This document shows positions 37,926-46,653 of a DNA stretch of 64,000 nt, in pieces. The stretch is from positions 1,657,647-1,721,646 of the forward strand of contig NZ_BBRG01000001.1 in assembly GCF_000975155.1 (NCBI RefSeq). The letters run 5' to 3'. The stretch's first letter is position 1, and each line of letters begins with the position of its first letter. The position numbers and the translations under genes were made by a program. This DNA comes from Demequina globuliformis. Its GTDB lineage: Bacteria; Actinomycetota; Actinomycetes; Actinomycetales; Demequinaceae. Below the pieces are notes generated by a model, which worked only from the letters and a program-made list of their open reading frames with translations, did not search any database and was not told the origin of the DNA.

Positions 37926-38516
37926 CGCGTGAAAGATCTCGTGGAACCCGAAGTACTTCGTGGAGCCGCGGGGCCACTTGGTGCCGTAGATCACTGCGCC
38001 CACGGTGTATGACAGTCCACCAATGATGATGAGCGTCACGACGGCCGCGCCGCCGGCCTCGTAGAACGGGCCGATGAAGCCGACCGCGACCCACCCAAGC
38101 GCGACGTACAGCGGTACGTAGAGCCAACGGGGCGCGTTGAGCCAAAAGATGCGTAACAGCAAGCCAACGAGCGCGCCCGACCACACCACTGCGAGCACGA
38201 CGATGCGTGTGGTGCCGTCGAGCAGCAGGACGGTCAGCGGCGTGTACGTACCCGCGATGATGAGGAAGATGTTGGCGTGGTCCATCCGCCTCAGCACCGC
38301 TGTGGTGGTGGGGGACCAGTTGCCACGGTGATAGACCGCAGACGTCCCAAACAGCATGACTGCCGTGAGCGTGAAAATGGCGGTGGAGGCGCGTCCCGCG
38401 AGGGTGGGAGCGAACACCACGAGGATCATTCCGGCGACCAGCGCGATGGGCGCGGCACCGAGGTGGAGCCATCCGCGCATCAGCGGCTTTGCCGGGTCGG
38501 GGAGGTTCTCTGCCAT
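37863..38516 (-). CDS. trhA: hemolysin III family (TrhA/YqfA) membrane protein
   Basis: Seven-helix membrane protein of 217 residues of the PAQR/hemolysin III superfamily. Metal-site motifs are AVYHRGNWSPTTTAVLRRMDH with MDHANIFLIIAGTYTP, and a late FHEIFHAL. Function is uncertain; homologues affect membrane energetics. The ATG at 38516 sits 1 nt from a 20-bp inverted repeat that may be its operator. Same location as Rv1085c next to the Z-isoprenyl synthase gene. Confidence 0.92.
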   Translation of the reverse strand: MAENLPDPAKPLMRGWLHLGAAPIALVAGMILVVFAPTLAGRASTAIFTLTAVMLFGTSAVYHRGNWSPTTTAVLRRMDHANIFLIIAGTYTPLTVLLLDGTTRIVVLAVVWSGALVGLLLRIFWLNAPRWLYVPLYVALGWVAVGFIGPFYEAGGAAVVTLIIIGGLSYTVGAVIYGTKWPRGSTKYFGFHEIFHALTIVGFLCHYAAIAIVVFSS

Positions 38517-38517
38517 G

Positions 38518-38537
38518 AACCTACGATACCGTAGGTT
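38518..38537. promoter_or_regulatory. inverted repeat between divergent trhA and uppS
   Basis: AACCTACG-ATAC-CGTAGGTT, a perfect 8-bp inverted repeat with 4-nt spacer, starting 1 nt upstream of the trhA start codon. TACGAT within it can serve as a -10 toward uppS, 54 bases before the GTG. Candidate operator or overlapping divergent promoters. Confidence 0.5.
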
Positions 38538-38591
38538 ACGGCGTGGGGGTACCGTTGTGTCACCTTGTTGGGGAGACGGAAGGAACGGGAC

Positions 38592-39356
38592 GTGGGCCTG
38601 CGGGATCTGCTGTACCGCACGTATGAACGCGACATCGAGCGGGATCTGCGCGCGCACGGCAACGTCCCCCGGCACATAGGCGTCATCCTCGACGGAAACC
38701 GCCGGTGGGCAAAGCAGTCGGGCGCATCCCCGGCCGACGGGCACCGCCGTGGCGCGGACAAGATCTCGGATCTCCTTGAATGGTCGGCCGACGCCGGCGT
38801 CGAAGTCGTCACGTTGTGGATGCTGTCCACCGACAACCTGGAGCGCCCTGCAGCCGAGCTCGAGCCGCTGCTGGACATCATTTGCACTGCCATTGAGCGC
38901 CTCGCCGCAGATGGAAGGTGGCGAGTCCAGCACGTCGGCTCCGTGGAACTGCTTCCCGAGCCGACGGCAGCCCGTATCCGCGCAGCGGTCGAGTCCTCGG
39001 CTGGCGCGACCGGGCTACACGTGAATGTGGCCGTGGGGTACGGCGGTCGCCACGAGATTGCCGATGCCGTACGCGCCTACCTGCGTCAAGGTCATGCCGA
39101 CGGTGCATCGCTTGAGCAGCTCGCGGACTCGTTCTCCGTTGAGCACATTGCTGAGCACCTGTACACCAAGGGTCAACCCGATCCCGACCTTGTGATTCGG
39201 ACCTCAGGTGAGCAGCGCCTGTCAGGCTTCCTCATGTGGCAGTCCGCGCACACCGAGTTCTACTTCTGCGACGCCTACTGGCCCGACTTCCGCCACGTAG
39301 ATTTCTTGCGCGCCCTGCGCGCCTTCTCCCAACGAGAGCGGCGGCGCGGAAAGTAG
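38592..39356 (+). CDS. uppS: isoprenyl transferase (cis-prenyl diphosphate synthase)
   Basis: Cis-prenyltransferase of 254 residues that extends allylic diphosphates with IPP. Motifs are the catalytic VILDGNRRWAK, HRRGADKI, WMLSTDNLERP, and the C-terminal DLVIRTSGEQRLSGFLMWQSAHTEF region. In Mtb the gene in this position (Rv1086) makes short-chain Z,E-farnesyl diphosphate, so chain length here is open. GTG start with GGAAGGAA upstream. Confidence 0.93.
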   Translation: MGLRDLLYRTYERDIERDLRAHGNVPRHIGVILDGNRRWAKQSGASPADGHRRGADKISDLLEWSADAGVEVVTLWMLSTDNLERPAAELEPLLDIICTAIERLAADGRWRVQHVGSVELLPEPTAARIRAAVESSAGATGLHVNVAVGYGGRHEIADAVRAYLRQGHADGASLEQLADSFSVEHIAEHLYTKGQPDPDLVIRTSGEQRLSGFLMWQSAHTEFYFCDAYWPDFRHVDFLRALRAFSQRERRRGK

Positions 39357-39360
39357 GCCA

Positions 39361-39370
39361 GCATCGGCCC
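39361..39370 (-). repeat. GGGCCGATGC motif copy, intergenic
   Basis: Minus-strand copy 5 nt after the uppS stop, in the 205-nt gap before phoH. Confidence 0.6.
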
Positions 39371-39397
39371 GTACCCCTGTACCCCCGTATCCGGGCG

Positions 39398-39414
39398 TGT
39401 GACGAACATGTGAC
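39398..39414 (+). promoter_or_regulatory. tandem TGTGAC repeats upstream of phoH
   Basis: Two TGTGAC hexamers (39398-39403 and 39409-39414) spaced one helical turn (11 bp) apart, about 150 nt before the phoH start. TAGCGT near 39453 is a possible -10. Candidate regulator site; no known factor is assigned. Confidence 0.35.
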
Positions 39415-39561
39415 ACCTGGCGTGTCGCGCTCGACAAGGCCCAGCGCGGGCGTAGCGTCGCACTCGTGGGAAACCTCTACACCCGCACAGATCCGATGCG
39501 GGACTGACACCGATCGCCGTGGAGCGATCGGCGCTTCACGGCCTGACCCCGGGAGCGCCAC

Positions 39562-40926
39562 GTGACCATCATCGAGACCGACACCACCCCGTCGATCAAT
39601 GCCGAGACCAAGACGGAGTTGCGCACGTTTGTGCTCGACACTTCTGTGCTCTTGTCTGATCCGCGAGCCCTCAAGCGGTTCGCCGAACACGCGGTGGTCC
39701 TTCCCGTCGTGGTCATTACCGAACTCGAAGGCAAACGCCACCACCCAGAACTGGGGTACTTTGCGCGGTCGGCGCTACGCGCGCTCGACGAGCTGCGAGT
39801 GCACCACGGCAAGTTGGACCAGCCGGTTCCAGCGAACGAGGCTGGCGGCACGCTGCGCGTGGAACTCAACCACACTGACCAGTCGGTCCTGCCCAGCGGA
39901 TTCCGGCTCGGGGACAACGACACCCGCATTTTGGCGGTCGCCGCCAACCTCAAGGCCGAGGGTCATTCCGTGGTGGTGGTCTCCAAGGACCTGCCGATGC
40001 GCGTGAAGGCCTCAGCGCTCGGTATTGAGGCAGAGGAGTACAAGGCGGAACTCGCCGTCGACTCTGGATGGACCGGCATGCGGGAGATCCAGCTCGACGA
40101 CGTTCGCATGAGCGAGTTGTATGACGCGGAGACCATCAGTGGAGTGCCCGCCGCCGAATGCGGCGAGGACTTGGCGACTTTGCCGGTGCATACCGGACTG
40201 GTCATTCAGTCGCCGCGTGGGTCAGCGCTGGGACGCGTGACCGACAGCGGCGCCGTCCAACTGGTGCGCGGGGACCAGGAAGTGTTTGGGGTACACGGGC
40301 GAAGTGCTGAGCAGCGCATCGCGATCGATCTGCTGCTGGACGAGACCGTGGGGATCGTCTCCATGGGCGGGCGCGCAGGCACCGGCAAGAGCGCGCTAGC
40401 CCTGTGCGCTGGCCTTGAAGCGGTCATGGAACGTCGCCAGCACAAGAAGATCATGGTCTTCCGGCCGCTATATGCGGTGGGTGGCCAGGATCTGGGCTAC
40501 CTCCCTGGGTCCGAGGCAGAGAAGATGAATCCCTGGGCGCAAGCGGTGTTCGACACCCTGGGCGCGATGGTGTCATCCGAGGTCGTCGAAGAGGTCATGG
40601 CCAGGGGCATGTTGGAGGTGCTGCCGCTCACGCACATCCGCGGACGCTCGCTGCACGACGCGTTCGTCATTGTCGATGAGGCGCAGTCACTCGAGCGCAA
40701 TGTGCTGCTGACGATGCTCAGCCGCATCGGCCAGGACTCGCGAGTGGTGCTCACCCACGACGTGGCGCAGCGCGACAACCTCCGCGTGGGGCGTCACGAC
40801 GGCATCGCGGCCGTCATCGAGGCGCTGAAGGGGCACTCGCTGTTCGCCCACATCACGCTGGAGCGGTCAGAGCGTTCGGCGGTGGCCGCCCTCGTGACGG
40901 ACATGCTGGAACGCCTGGACCTCTAG
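39562..40926 (+). CDS. phoH2: PhoH2: PIN-domain / PhoH ATPase fusion
   Basis: A 454-residue fusion of an N-terminal PIN RNase domain ([18 protein letters not shown], then [16 protein letters not shown], about 14-150) to a C-terminal PhoH helicase-like ATPase. The ATPase has Walker [12 protein letters not shown], and Walker B region [14 protein letters not shown]. Homologues in mycobacteria are sequence-specific RNA helicase/RNases. GTG start behind GGGAG. Confidence 0.94.
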   Translation: MTIIETDTTPSINAETKTELRTFVLDTSVLLSDPRALKRFAEHAVVLPVVVITELEGKRHHPELGYFARSALRALDELRVHHGKLDQPVPANEAGGTLRVELNHTDQSVLPSGFRLGDNDTRILAVAANLKAEGHSVVVVSKDLPMRVKASALGIEAEEYKAELAVDSGWTGMREIQLDDVRMSELYDAETISGVPAAECGEDLATLPVHTGLVIQSPRGSALGRVTDSGAVQLVRGDQEVFGVHGRSAEQRIAIDLLLDETVGIVSMGGRAGTGKSALALCAGLEAVMERRQHKKIMVFRPLYAVGGQDLGYLPGSEAEKMNPWAQAVFDTLGAMVSSEVVEEVMARGMLEVLPLTHIRGRSLHDAFVIVDEAQSLERNVLLTMLSRIGQDSRVVLTHDVAQRDNLRVGRHDGIAAVIEALKGHSLFAHITLERSERSAVAALVTDMLERLDL

Positions 40927-40952
40927 CCTCCCGGGTGGGGGCGACGTCCGGA

Positions 40953-41039
40953 CCCCACCCCCTCTCACGCGAAATGGCTCCATTTGCCTGTCTAGCGAAG
41001 CTAAAACAGGCAAATGGAGCCATTCGGCGTTGGGTGGGG
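40953..41039. repeat. palindromic repeat, paired copy with extended stem (AAATGGCTCCATTT family)
   Basis: Inner arms 40968-40991 and 41006-41029 match in inverted orientation at 22 of 24 positions. Outer CCCCACCC (40953-40960) and GGGTGGGG (41032-41039) extend the stem. Between convergent phoH and the siderophore-interacting protein gene. Confidence 0.87.
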
Positions 41040-41040
41040 C

Positions 41041-41880
41041 TTAGAGGCCCACTTCCTGGAGGAAGGGCTCAAGCTCAATCCAGTTGACCTCATCGGGGCG
41101 CGACTCGTCCCAAATCTCCGCGTAGCGCGCCTGCTGCTCTGGCGTAAGCGCGAGCCACCGCTTCAGGCGCTCTTCCTGCTCAAAGTGCCAGTAGCCCACA
41201 ATGCGGTAGAGCGTGTGGTGACGCATCCAGTAGGTACGCACGTGCTTGCGGGCCTCGCGCGACGCCTTGGTCTCGCATGCGACCCAAATGTACGTGTCGT
41301 CGCTCAGTTCATCGAGCGTGGCCATGGTCGGCACCAGCTCAGACAGCGCACGGCCGTTGCCGGCGATCAGCCACTGCACATCCACGTCTGCGGGCGAGGG
41401 CAGCGCAATCTTGTCTGCCTCATCCAAGAGTTCCACGATGACCTGGAACGTTTCCTCTGGCGACGCCTCCTCAAGGATGCGGGCGACAGCAGGCAGTCCG
41501 GTGGCATCCGCGAGCAGCAGGCGCTTGGTGCTGTGCTCGGGGGCGCCGTAATAGCCGTGCGGTGCGCTGATCGCGACCACGTCACCCGGCTGGCAAGTGC
41601 GAGCCCACGTGGAGCCGCGGCCATGTCCGTGAGTCACGATGTCCACCACGATGGTCTGCGCGGCCTTGTCCCAGCGGCGGATCGTGTAGTGGCGCGCAAT
41701 GTCGTGGTCGTCCTCCCAGCCCTCGGCGGAATCCGCGTCGGGGATGTGGATGTGGACAAACTCATCGGGCTGGCCGGTGCTTTCCCAAGCGGACAAGGAG
41801 TCGCCTGCGAGGGTGACGCGGCGCAGGTTGGGGGTGAGCTCAATCGAGTCAACGACGTTCACACGGAAGGAGTCAGTCAT
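41041..41880 (-). CDS. siderophore-interacting protein (FAD-dependent ferric-siderophore reductase family)
   Basis: Cytoplasmic flavoprotein of 279 residues, ViuB/YqjH type, which releases iron by reducing ferric siderophores. N-terminal FAD domain with NLRRVTLAGDS, ARHYTIRRWD and GDVVAISAPHGYYG. The C-terminal NAD(P)-like domain ends in the family's conserved W/Y-rich region (YWMRHHTLYRIVGYWHFEQE). GGAG precedes the ATG. Follows the binding-protein gene on the same strand, after a hairpin, so it may be expressed at a lower level or from its own promoter. Confidence 0.93.
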   Translation of the reverse strand: MTDSFRVNVVDSIELTPNLRRVTLAGDSLSAWESTGQPDEFVHIHIPDADSAEGWEDDHDIARHYTIRRWDKAAQTIVVDIVTHGHGRGSTWARTCQPGDVVAISAPHGYYGAPEHSTKRLLLADATGLPAVARILEEASPEETFQVIVELLDEADKIALPSPADVDVQWLIAGNGRALSELVPTMATLDELSDDTYIWVACETKASREARKHVRTYWMRHHTLYRIVGYWHFEQEERLKRWLALTPEQQARYAEIWDESRPDEVNWIELEPFLQEVGL

Positions 41881-41963
41881 GGTGTCTCCAGACTAAGTCG
41901 GGGAAGGCCCTGAGGCCTGGGGTGGGGCGGGAGGCCCTGATGGGCGGCACGCCCGAGTGAAGG

Positions 41964-41995
41964 GGAGACGCCGGCCGTGAAGCGCCGGCGCCTCC
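41964..41995 (-). terminator. hairpin after siderophore-binding protein gene
   Basis: 12-bp GC stem (41964-41975 with 41984-41995, one G-T pair) and an 8-nt loop, 8 nt beyond the stop on the minus strand. May attenuate read-through into the siderophore-interacting protein gene. Confidence 0.65.
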
Positions 41996-42003
41996 CTCAG
42001 GTG

Positions 42004-43095
42004 TTACTCGCTTGCGGCGGGCTCGGTGGCGGGGTCGCCGTCGAGCGCGGCCTCGAGCAGGGGCACAAAGCCCTCGATCGAGTAGGTGATGGACGAGGGG
42101 GAGTTCGCGAAGAAGGCGCCCTCGAGGACCGGGTCAGCCAGCCACACGTTGCCGCCGGTTTCTGTGGACGTCAGCGACGGGAACAGGGGCAGCGCCTCAA
42201 GCTCGCCACGAGCATCGGGGGTCGTCGCTACCTGCCACACCACGGAGTCGAGTTCTCCGAGGGTGGTGTCCAGCTGCTCCGCAGAGATCTGCACCCAGGC
42301 AGCTTCCGAGCCTTCGACGGCCGAGACGTCGAGGCCAAGGTTGGACAGGAACTGGTTGCGGGTGTCGTTCACCGCGTACACGAAGGCCTGGCCCTCGTAG
42401 TAGCCGCCCACCTGCGAGGTCATGCCCTCCCACTCGGGGTGAGCTTCGCGGACGGCAGCGAACTGTGCGTCGAGGTCAGCAATGATCTCCTCGGCCTTAT
42501 CCGTGGTGCCGGTGGCCTCAGCGAGGAGCGTCAACTCGTCAGCGAGGGACACGCCCCACTCGACGGTCTCGTTGCCCTCGGAGTCGGTGGCCGGGCGGGT
42601 CACGACGGGAGCGATCCCTGACAGCAGGTCGTACTCTTCCTGCGTCATCTCGTGGTTCGGGTAGGTCGCGACAATGAGGTCGGGCGCGAAGGCGGCGATG
42701 GCCTCAGCGTCGTACGTCGTGGTGCCGGGCTCGAACAGTTCAGGCTCGGCGCCAGCGGCGATGCGGTCCTCGTCAGCCCAGGGGCCGGTGCCGTTGTCAT
42801 AACCCTGCCAGGACACGGGCACCGCGACGGGGGCGACACCCAGCGCGTACAGGTACTCGTGCTCGTGCGAGCCGAGCGTCACGATGGACTGTGGCTCTGA
42901 TTCGATGGTGACCTCGCCCATGGCGGTGTCGAGGGTGACGGGGAACTCGCCCGCGGCCGATTCTTCTGCGGGAGTCGCGGACGCGGTCGACTCGGCGGTC
43001 TCCTCGCCGTCCGTCGACGAGCACGCCGTGATGGTCAGTGCCGCGACTGCAGTCATCGAGACGGCAGCGAGGCGGCGCGCGGTGCGCTGCTTCAT
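42004..43095 (-). CDS. iron-siderophore ABC transporter substrate-binding lipoprotein
   Basis: A 363-residue FepB/FhuD-type binding protein. Signal peptide with lipobox LTITAC (Cys about 25), a short acidic linker, then the two-lobed class III domain (SIVTLGSHEHEYLYALGV, AFAPDLIVATYPNHEM). The ATG at 43095 with AGGAG upstream is chosen; the frame opens 24 codons earlier. Last transport gene of the iron operon. Confidence 0.93.
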   Translation of the reverse strand: MKQRTARRLAAVSMTAVAALTITACSSTDGEETAESTASATPAEESAAGEFPVTLDTAMGEVTIESEPQSIVTLGSHEHEYLYALGVAPVAVPVSWQGYDNGTGPWADEDRIAAGAEPELFEPGTTTYDAEAIAAFAPDLIVATYPNHEMTQEEYDLLSGIAPVVTRPATDSEGNETVEWGVSLADELTLLAEATGTTDKAEEIIADLDAQFAAVREAHPEWEGMTSQVGGYYEGQAFVYAVNDTRNQFLSNLGLDVSAVEGSEAAWVQISAEQLDTTLGELDSVVWQVATTPDARGELEALPLFPSLTSTETGGNVWLADPVLEGAFFANSPSSITYSIEGFVPLLEAALDGDPATEPAASE

Positions 43096-43127
43096 GGGAT
43101 TCTCCTGTGTGTTGGGGTCGTGAGGGG

Positions 43128-43610
43128 TCATGACGTCGTGGTGAGTAGCAAGTGTTCGACGAGGCACGCGCCGTAGGCGGCCGTGGCCGCCTCGTCGAGT
43201 GCAGCGGCGCTGCTGGCGCCGGATTGGTCGCGGATCGCGACCACGGATAGGCCAAGTTCAGCGTCGTCTCGCACGAGCGCCTGCAGGGGAGCGGCGGTGT
43301 GGCCGGAGGCCCGCAGGCACGCGACGGTGGGCTTGGCGGGCATGGGGGAGACAAACCATCGCACTCCGTCGCGGCGCGCAAGGCCGGTGGCGGGGTCGAC
43401 GCCGTCGAGCACGAGCGCAGTGGCGAAGGACTCTGCGGCCGTGTGGCGGGCGAGGACCAACGCACGGAAGCGGTCGCCGCATAACTGGGCCTGCTCGTCT
43501 TCCCCGGCGATCAGCGTCTCGCCGTCTGCCGTCGTGACCCGGGCAACGAGGCCTGGCACAGCTGCCAGCAGGGCGGCCGCCGACCGTAGTTGAGGGGAGG
43601 TGACAGTCAC
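43128..43610 (-). CDS. unknown protein in siderophore uptake operon
   Basis: A 160-residue soluble, Ala-rich protein I do not recognise. Seen are ATADGETLIAGEDEQAQLCGDRFRAL-like content, VRWFVSPMPAKPTVACL and a helical C terminus (AALDEAATAAYGACLVEHLL). No membrane segment, no CxxC pair. The GTG start overlaps the ATPase stop (GTGA) and the binding-protein gene follows 32 bases on, so it is translated as part of iron uptake. A role in siderophore release or reduction is possible; unlike FhuF it lacks an Fe-S cysteine cluster. Confidence 0.7.
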   Translation of the reverse strand: MTVTSPQLRSAAALLAAVPGLVARVTTADGETLIAGEDEQAQLCGDRFRALVLARHTAAESFATALVLDGVDPATGLARRDGVRWFVSPMPAKPTVACLRASGHTAAPLQALVRDDAELGLSVVAIRDQSGASSAAALDEAATAAYGACLVEHLLLTTTS

Positions 43611-44401
43611 TGGGTGCCTCCCGGTCCGTGGGCCGGGACCACGATCGGCGTGCCGGTGATGGGGTCAGGGAGCACGCGGGCTTCGAGGTCGAACACGTCG
43701 CGGATGAGCGATTCGGTGAACACGGTCGTGGGATCTCCTGCCGCGGCCACCTCGCCGTCGCACATCGCTATGACGTGGTGCGCGTAGCGGGCGGCTTGGT
43801 GGAGGTCGTGCACCACCATGACGATGGTGCGGCCCTGTCGTTCATTCAGGCGGTGCAGGAGGTCGAGGACCTCGTACTGGTGGGAGATGTCGAGGTACGT
43901 GGTCGGTTCGTCGAGGAGCATCAGGGGGGTGTCCTGTGCGAGTGCCATCGCGATCCACGCCCGCTGGCGCTGTCCGCCGGAGAGCTCGTCAACGACGGAG
44001 TCCTGAATTGACGTGAGGTTCGTGGAGTGCAGGGCGCTCATGACTGAGGTCTCGTCGGTGCTTGACCACGGCCGCAGCACCTTCTGGTGAGGAGTACGGC
44101 CGCGCGCGACCAGTTCCTTCACGGTGATGCCTGCCGGGGCGATGGGCGACTGGGGGAGCAGGCCGATGCGCCGGGCCACTTCGCGGGTGGGGATGCGGTG
44201 GATGTTCTCGCCGTCGAGGGCAACCGCACCTTCCGTGGGCTCGAGCAGGCGCACGAGGGCGCGCAGCAGGGTGGATTTGCCGCAGCCGTTTGGCCCCACG
44301 ATCGCGGTGATCTTGCCATCCGGGATGGTGACATCCACTCCGCGCACAATGGGCTTGTCGCCGTAGCCGATGACGGCGTGCTGTGCCTCGAGTCTGCTCA
44401 T
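43607..44401 (-). CDS. iron-siderophore ABC transporter ATP-binding protein
   Basis: A 264-residue FepC-type ATPase. Walker A GPNGCGKSTLL, Q-loop LLPQSPIAPAGITV, signature ELSGGQRQRAW, Walker B LMLLDEPTTYLD, H-loop VHDLHQAARYAHH. The ATG at 44401 overlaps the permease stop. Drives the two FecCD permeases encoded upstream. Confidence 0.95.
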   Translation of the reverse strand: MSRLEAQHAVIGYGDKPIVRGVDVTIPDGKITAIVGPNGCGKSTLLRALVRLLEPTEGAVALDGENIHRIPTREVARRIGLLPQSPIAPAGITVKELVARGRTPHQKVLRPWSSTDETSVMSALHSTNLTSIQDSVVDELSGGQRQRAWIAMALAQDTPLMLLDEPTTYLDISHQYEVLDLLHRLNERQGRTIVMVVHDLHQAARYAHHVIAMCDGEVAAAGDPTTVFTESLIRDVFDLEARVLPDPITGTPIVVPAHGPGGTQ

Positions 44402-45429
44402 GAGGGACCTCCTCGGGATGCGCGCCACACCAGCCACAGCAGGTAGGGGGCGCCAATGACGGCGGTGAAGATGCCCACCGGGAACTGCAGGTCGGCAGGC
44501 ATGAGCTGGGACATTTGGTCGGCTGTCAGCAGCAGCAGGGCGCCCATGAGGGCGGAGGGGATGAGCGTGACGCCCGCGTTGCGGGTCAGGCGCAACGCGA
44601 GCGCTGGCGCGACGAGCGCGATGAAGCCGATGGGGCCGGTCACAGCTGTCGCTGCTGCGGCCAACAGCACCGAGCTGATCGCGAGAATGGCCCGCGAGCG
44701 GCCGACTGTGATGCCGAGCGCGCGGGCAGTGTCTTCGCCCATCTCCATGGTGCGCAACGCCCGGGCGTGCCACAAGACGATGGGCAGGAGGACCGCCAGG
44801 ACGGTGGCTGCGACCGTGACGTGGGTCCAGGTGCGGCCCGTGACGGAGCCGACAAGCCAGCCCAGCGCGGTCCCGGCGTCGTGGACATCCATGCGAGTAA
44901 GGAGGTATTGCGTGGTGGACTGGGCCACGAAGCCGATGCCGATTCCGGCGAGGATCAGGCGCAACGGAACAATGCCGCGGCGCCACGACAACGCGAGGAT
45001 GAGCCCCGCGGTGATGAGTGCGCCCACAGTCGCGCCGGCGGCGGTGATCCACAGAGACGTCGCGCTCACGAGCGACATGGTCAGCACGGCGCCGGTGCCC
45101 GCGCCCATGGTGATGCCGATGAAGTCCGGTGAGGCGAGCGCGTTGCGGGTGAGCGACTGAAGGATCGCCCCGGACAGTCCGAGCGTTGCGCCCACCAAGA
45201 TGGCGGTCAGAGCGCGCGGTGCACGCACTTGACCCACAATGAAGTCTCCTGGAGCGCCCACGGGGATTCCGACTACGGCCTTGAGGGAGTCGAGCACCGT
45301 AATGTCCGCCTTGCCCATCGTGAGGGCAAAGATGAAGACGGCCGTGAGCACGGCGAGGAAGATGAGGCCAACGGCGAAGGTGCGGCGGTGGGTTGTGATC
45401 CCCAAGGCGCCGATGCGCAGGATCTTCAC
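44398..45429 (-). CDS. iron-siderophore ABC permease (FecCD family), second subunit
   Basis: Permease of 343 residues with about ten membrane helices. FecCD motifs are VRAPRALTAILVGATLGLSGAILQ, TRNALASPDFIGITMGAG and GPIGFIALVAPALALRL. The GTG at 45429 overlaps the first permease stop (GTGA). Forms a heterodimer with the product of the adjacent permease gene. Confidence 0.94.
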   Translation of the reverse strand: MKILRIGALGITTHRRTFAVGLIFLAVLTAVFIFALTMGKADITVLDSLKAVVGIPVGAPGDFIVGQVRAPRALTAILVGATLGLSGAILQSLTRNALASPDFIGITMGAGTGAVLTMSLVSATSLWITAAGATVGALITAGLILALSWRRGIVPLRLILAGIGIGFVAQSTTQYLLTRMDVHDAGTALGWLVGSVTGRTWTHVTVAATVLAVLLPIVLWHARALRTMEMGEDTARALGITVGRSRAILAISSVLLAAAATAVTGPIGFIALVAPALALRLTRNAGVTLIPSALMGALLLLTADQMSQLMPADLQFPVGIFTAVIGAPYLLWLVWRASRGGPS

Positions 45430-46418
45430 AGCTCCACCACCTTCATGCGGCGAGCCATGAGGGCGAAGATGAGCCCGCCGATGAACGCGGTCGTGATCCC
45501 GACGCCGATCTCGGACGGGCGAGCGATCACGCGGCCAAGGACGTCGCAGACGAGGACGAGCGCGGCGCCTCCGAGCCCGCTGACCACGAGCAGCCAGGGC
45601 AGCGAGGCCCCGACGAGAGCGCGGGCGAGGTGAGGCACGGCGAGGCCCACGAAGACGATGGGGCCAGCGGCGGCGGTGGCCGAAGCCGCCAACAGGGTGA
45701 CGATCACGATGATGATGGCGCGTACTGCGGAGATATTGATGCCGAGGGCGCGAGCGGCATCCTCGCCGAGGCCCACCGCCTGCAACTGGCGCGACACCAG
45801 CAGGGCGGCGGCGACGGCGACTAGCACGATGGGGACAAGCGTGGCCACGTCGTCGCTTTGCCGGCCAGTGAGCGAGCCCGCGACCCACAGGCGGTATTGG
45901 TCGAGCGTGGCGTCATCGACGAGCAGCACAGCGTTGATGACGGACGTGATCAACGCGGTGAGCGCGACGCCGGCCAAGGCGAGGCGCACGGGTGCACCCG
46001 CAGCCGCGCCGCGGGCGCCGATGCCGTAGACCAGCATGGCCGCGAGGCCGGCGCCTACGAAGGCGAGCGGTACCTGGGCGGCGAAGCCGGTCAGTCCGAG
46101 CGTGAGCCCGATGACCACGGCGAGCGAGGCACCGGCGTTGATGCCGAGCAGGCCGGGGTCAGCGAACGGGTTGCGGGTGAGAGCCTGCATGAGCGCGCCA
46201 GCGATGCCGAGGGCCGCGCCAGCGATGATCCCGATTACCGTGCGGGACATGCGTAGGTCGCGCACGATGAGCTGTTCAGGGTCCTCCGGGTCGAGGTCGA
46301 CCAAGGCCTGCCACACCGTTCCCAGGTCAATGGACCGCGAGCCAATCGCCAGCGACAACGCAATCGCGATCACGAGTGCTGCTGCTGCAGCGATCGCGAT
46401 GAGGGCGCGCCGGGGCAT
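45426..46418 (-). CDS. iron-siderophore ABC permease (FecCD family), first subunit
   Basis: Permease of 330 residues with FecCD motifs RMSRTVIGIIAGAALGIAGALMQ, TRNPFADPGLLGINAGAS and AGPIVFVGLAVPHLAR. The ATG at 46418 is preceded by TAGGAG. The longer open frame (GTG at 46475) would start inside the iron box, so it is rejected. First gene of the iron operon. Confidence 0.94.
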   Translation of the reverse strand: MPRRALIAIAAAAALVIAIALSLAIGSRSIDLGTVWQALVDLDPEDPEQLIVRDLRMSRTVIGIIAGAALGIAGALMQALTRNPFADPGLLGINAGASLAVVIGLTLGLTGFAAQVPLAFVGAGLAAMLVYGIGARGAAAGAPVRLALAGVALTALITSVINAVLLVDDATLDQYRLWVAGSLTGRQSDDVATLVPIVLVAVAAALLVSRQLQAVGLGEDAARALGINISAVRAIIIVIVTLLAASATAAAGPIVFVGLAVPHLARALVGASLPWLLVVSGLGGAALVLVCDVLGRVIARPSEIGVGITTAFIGGLIFALMARRMKVVEL

Positions 46419-46460
46419 CGTGCTCCTACTAGTGGGTGGTGTCCAGGCACGTCGTGGTGC

Positions 46461-46479
46461 GCTGGTGAGGCTCACCTAA
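46461..46479 (-). promoter_or_regulatory. DtxR/IdeR-type iron box
   Basis: 19-bp site reading TTAGGTGAGCCTCACCAGC on the minus strand, against the known consensus TTAGGTTAGSCTAACCTAA (about 15 positions agree). A TAAGTT -10-like hexamer overlaps its upstream edge. Expected to repress the operon when iron is sufficient. Confidence 0.75.
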
Positions 46480-46653
46480 CTTAGACCACGCCCGCGCATT
46501 AAAGCAACGTCGCTGTCAGGTTAATCACGGGGTACGGAACGGGCCGTCCGATGTGCACGCGCGCGCTACCAGGGCAGATGCTGCCTGCCCTGGAGGTGCC
46601 GCCCGTCCTCGGCAGTGAGGATGTTGCTGAACCGTTGCGATGGCGTGTGCGGC

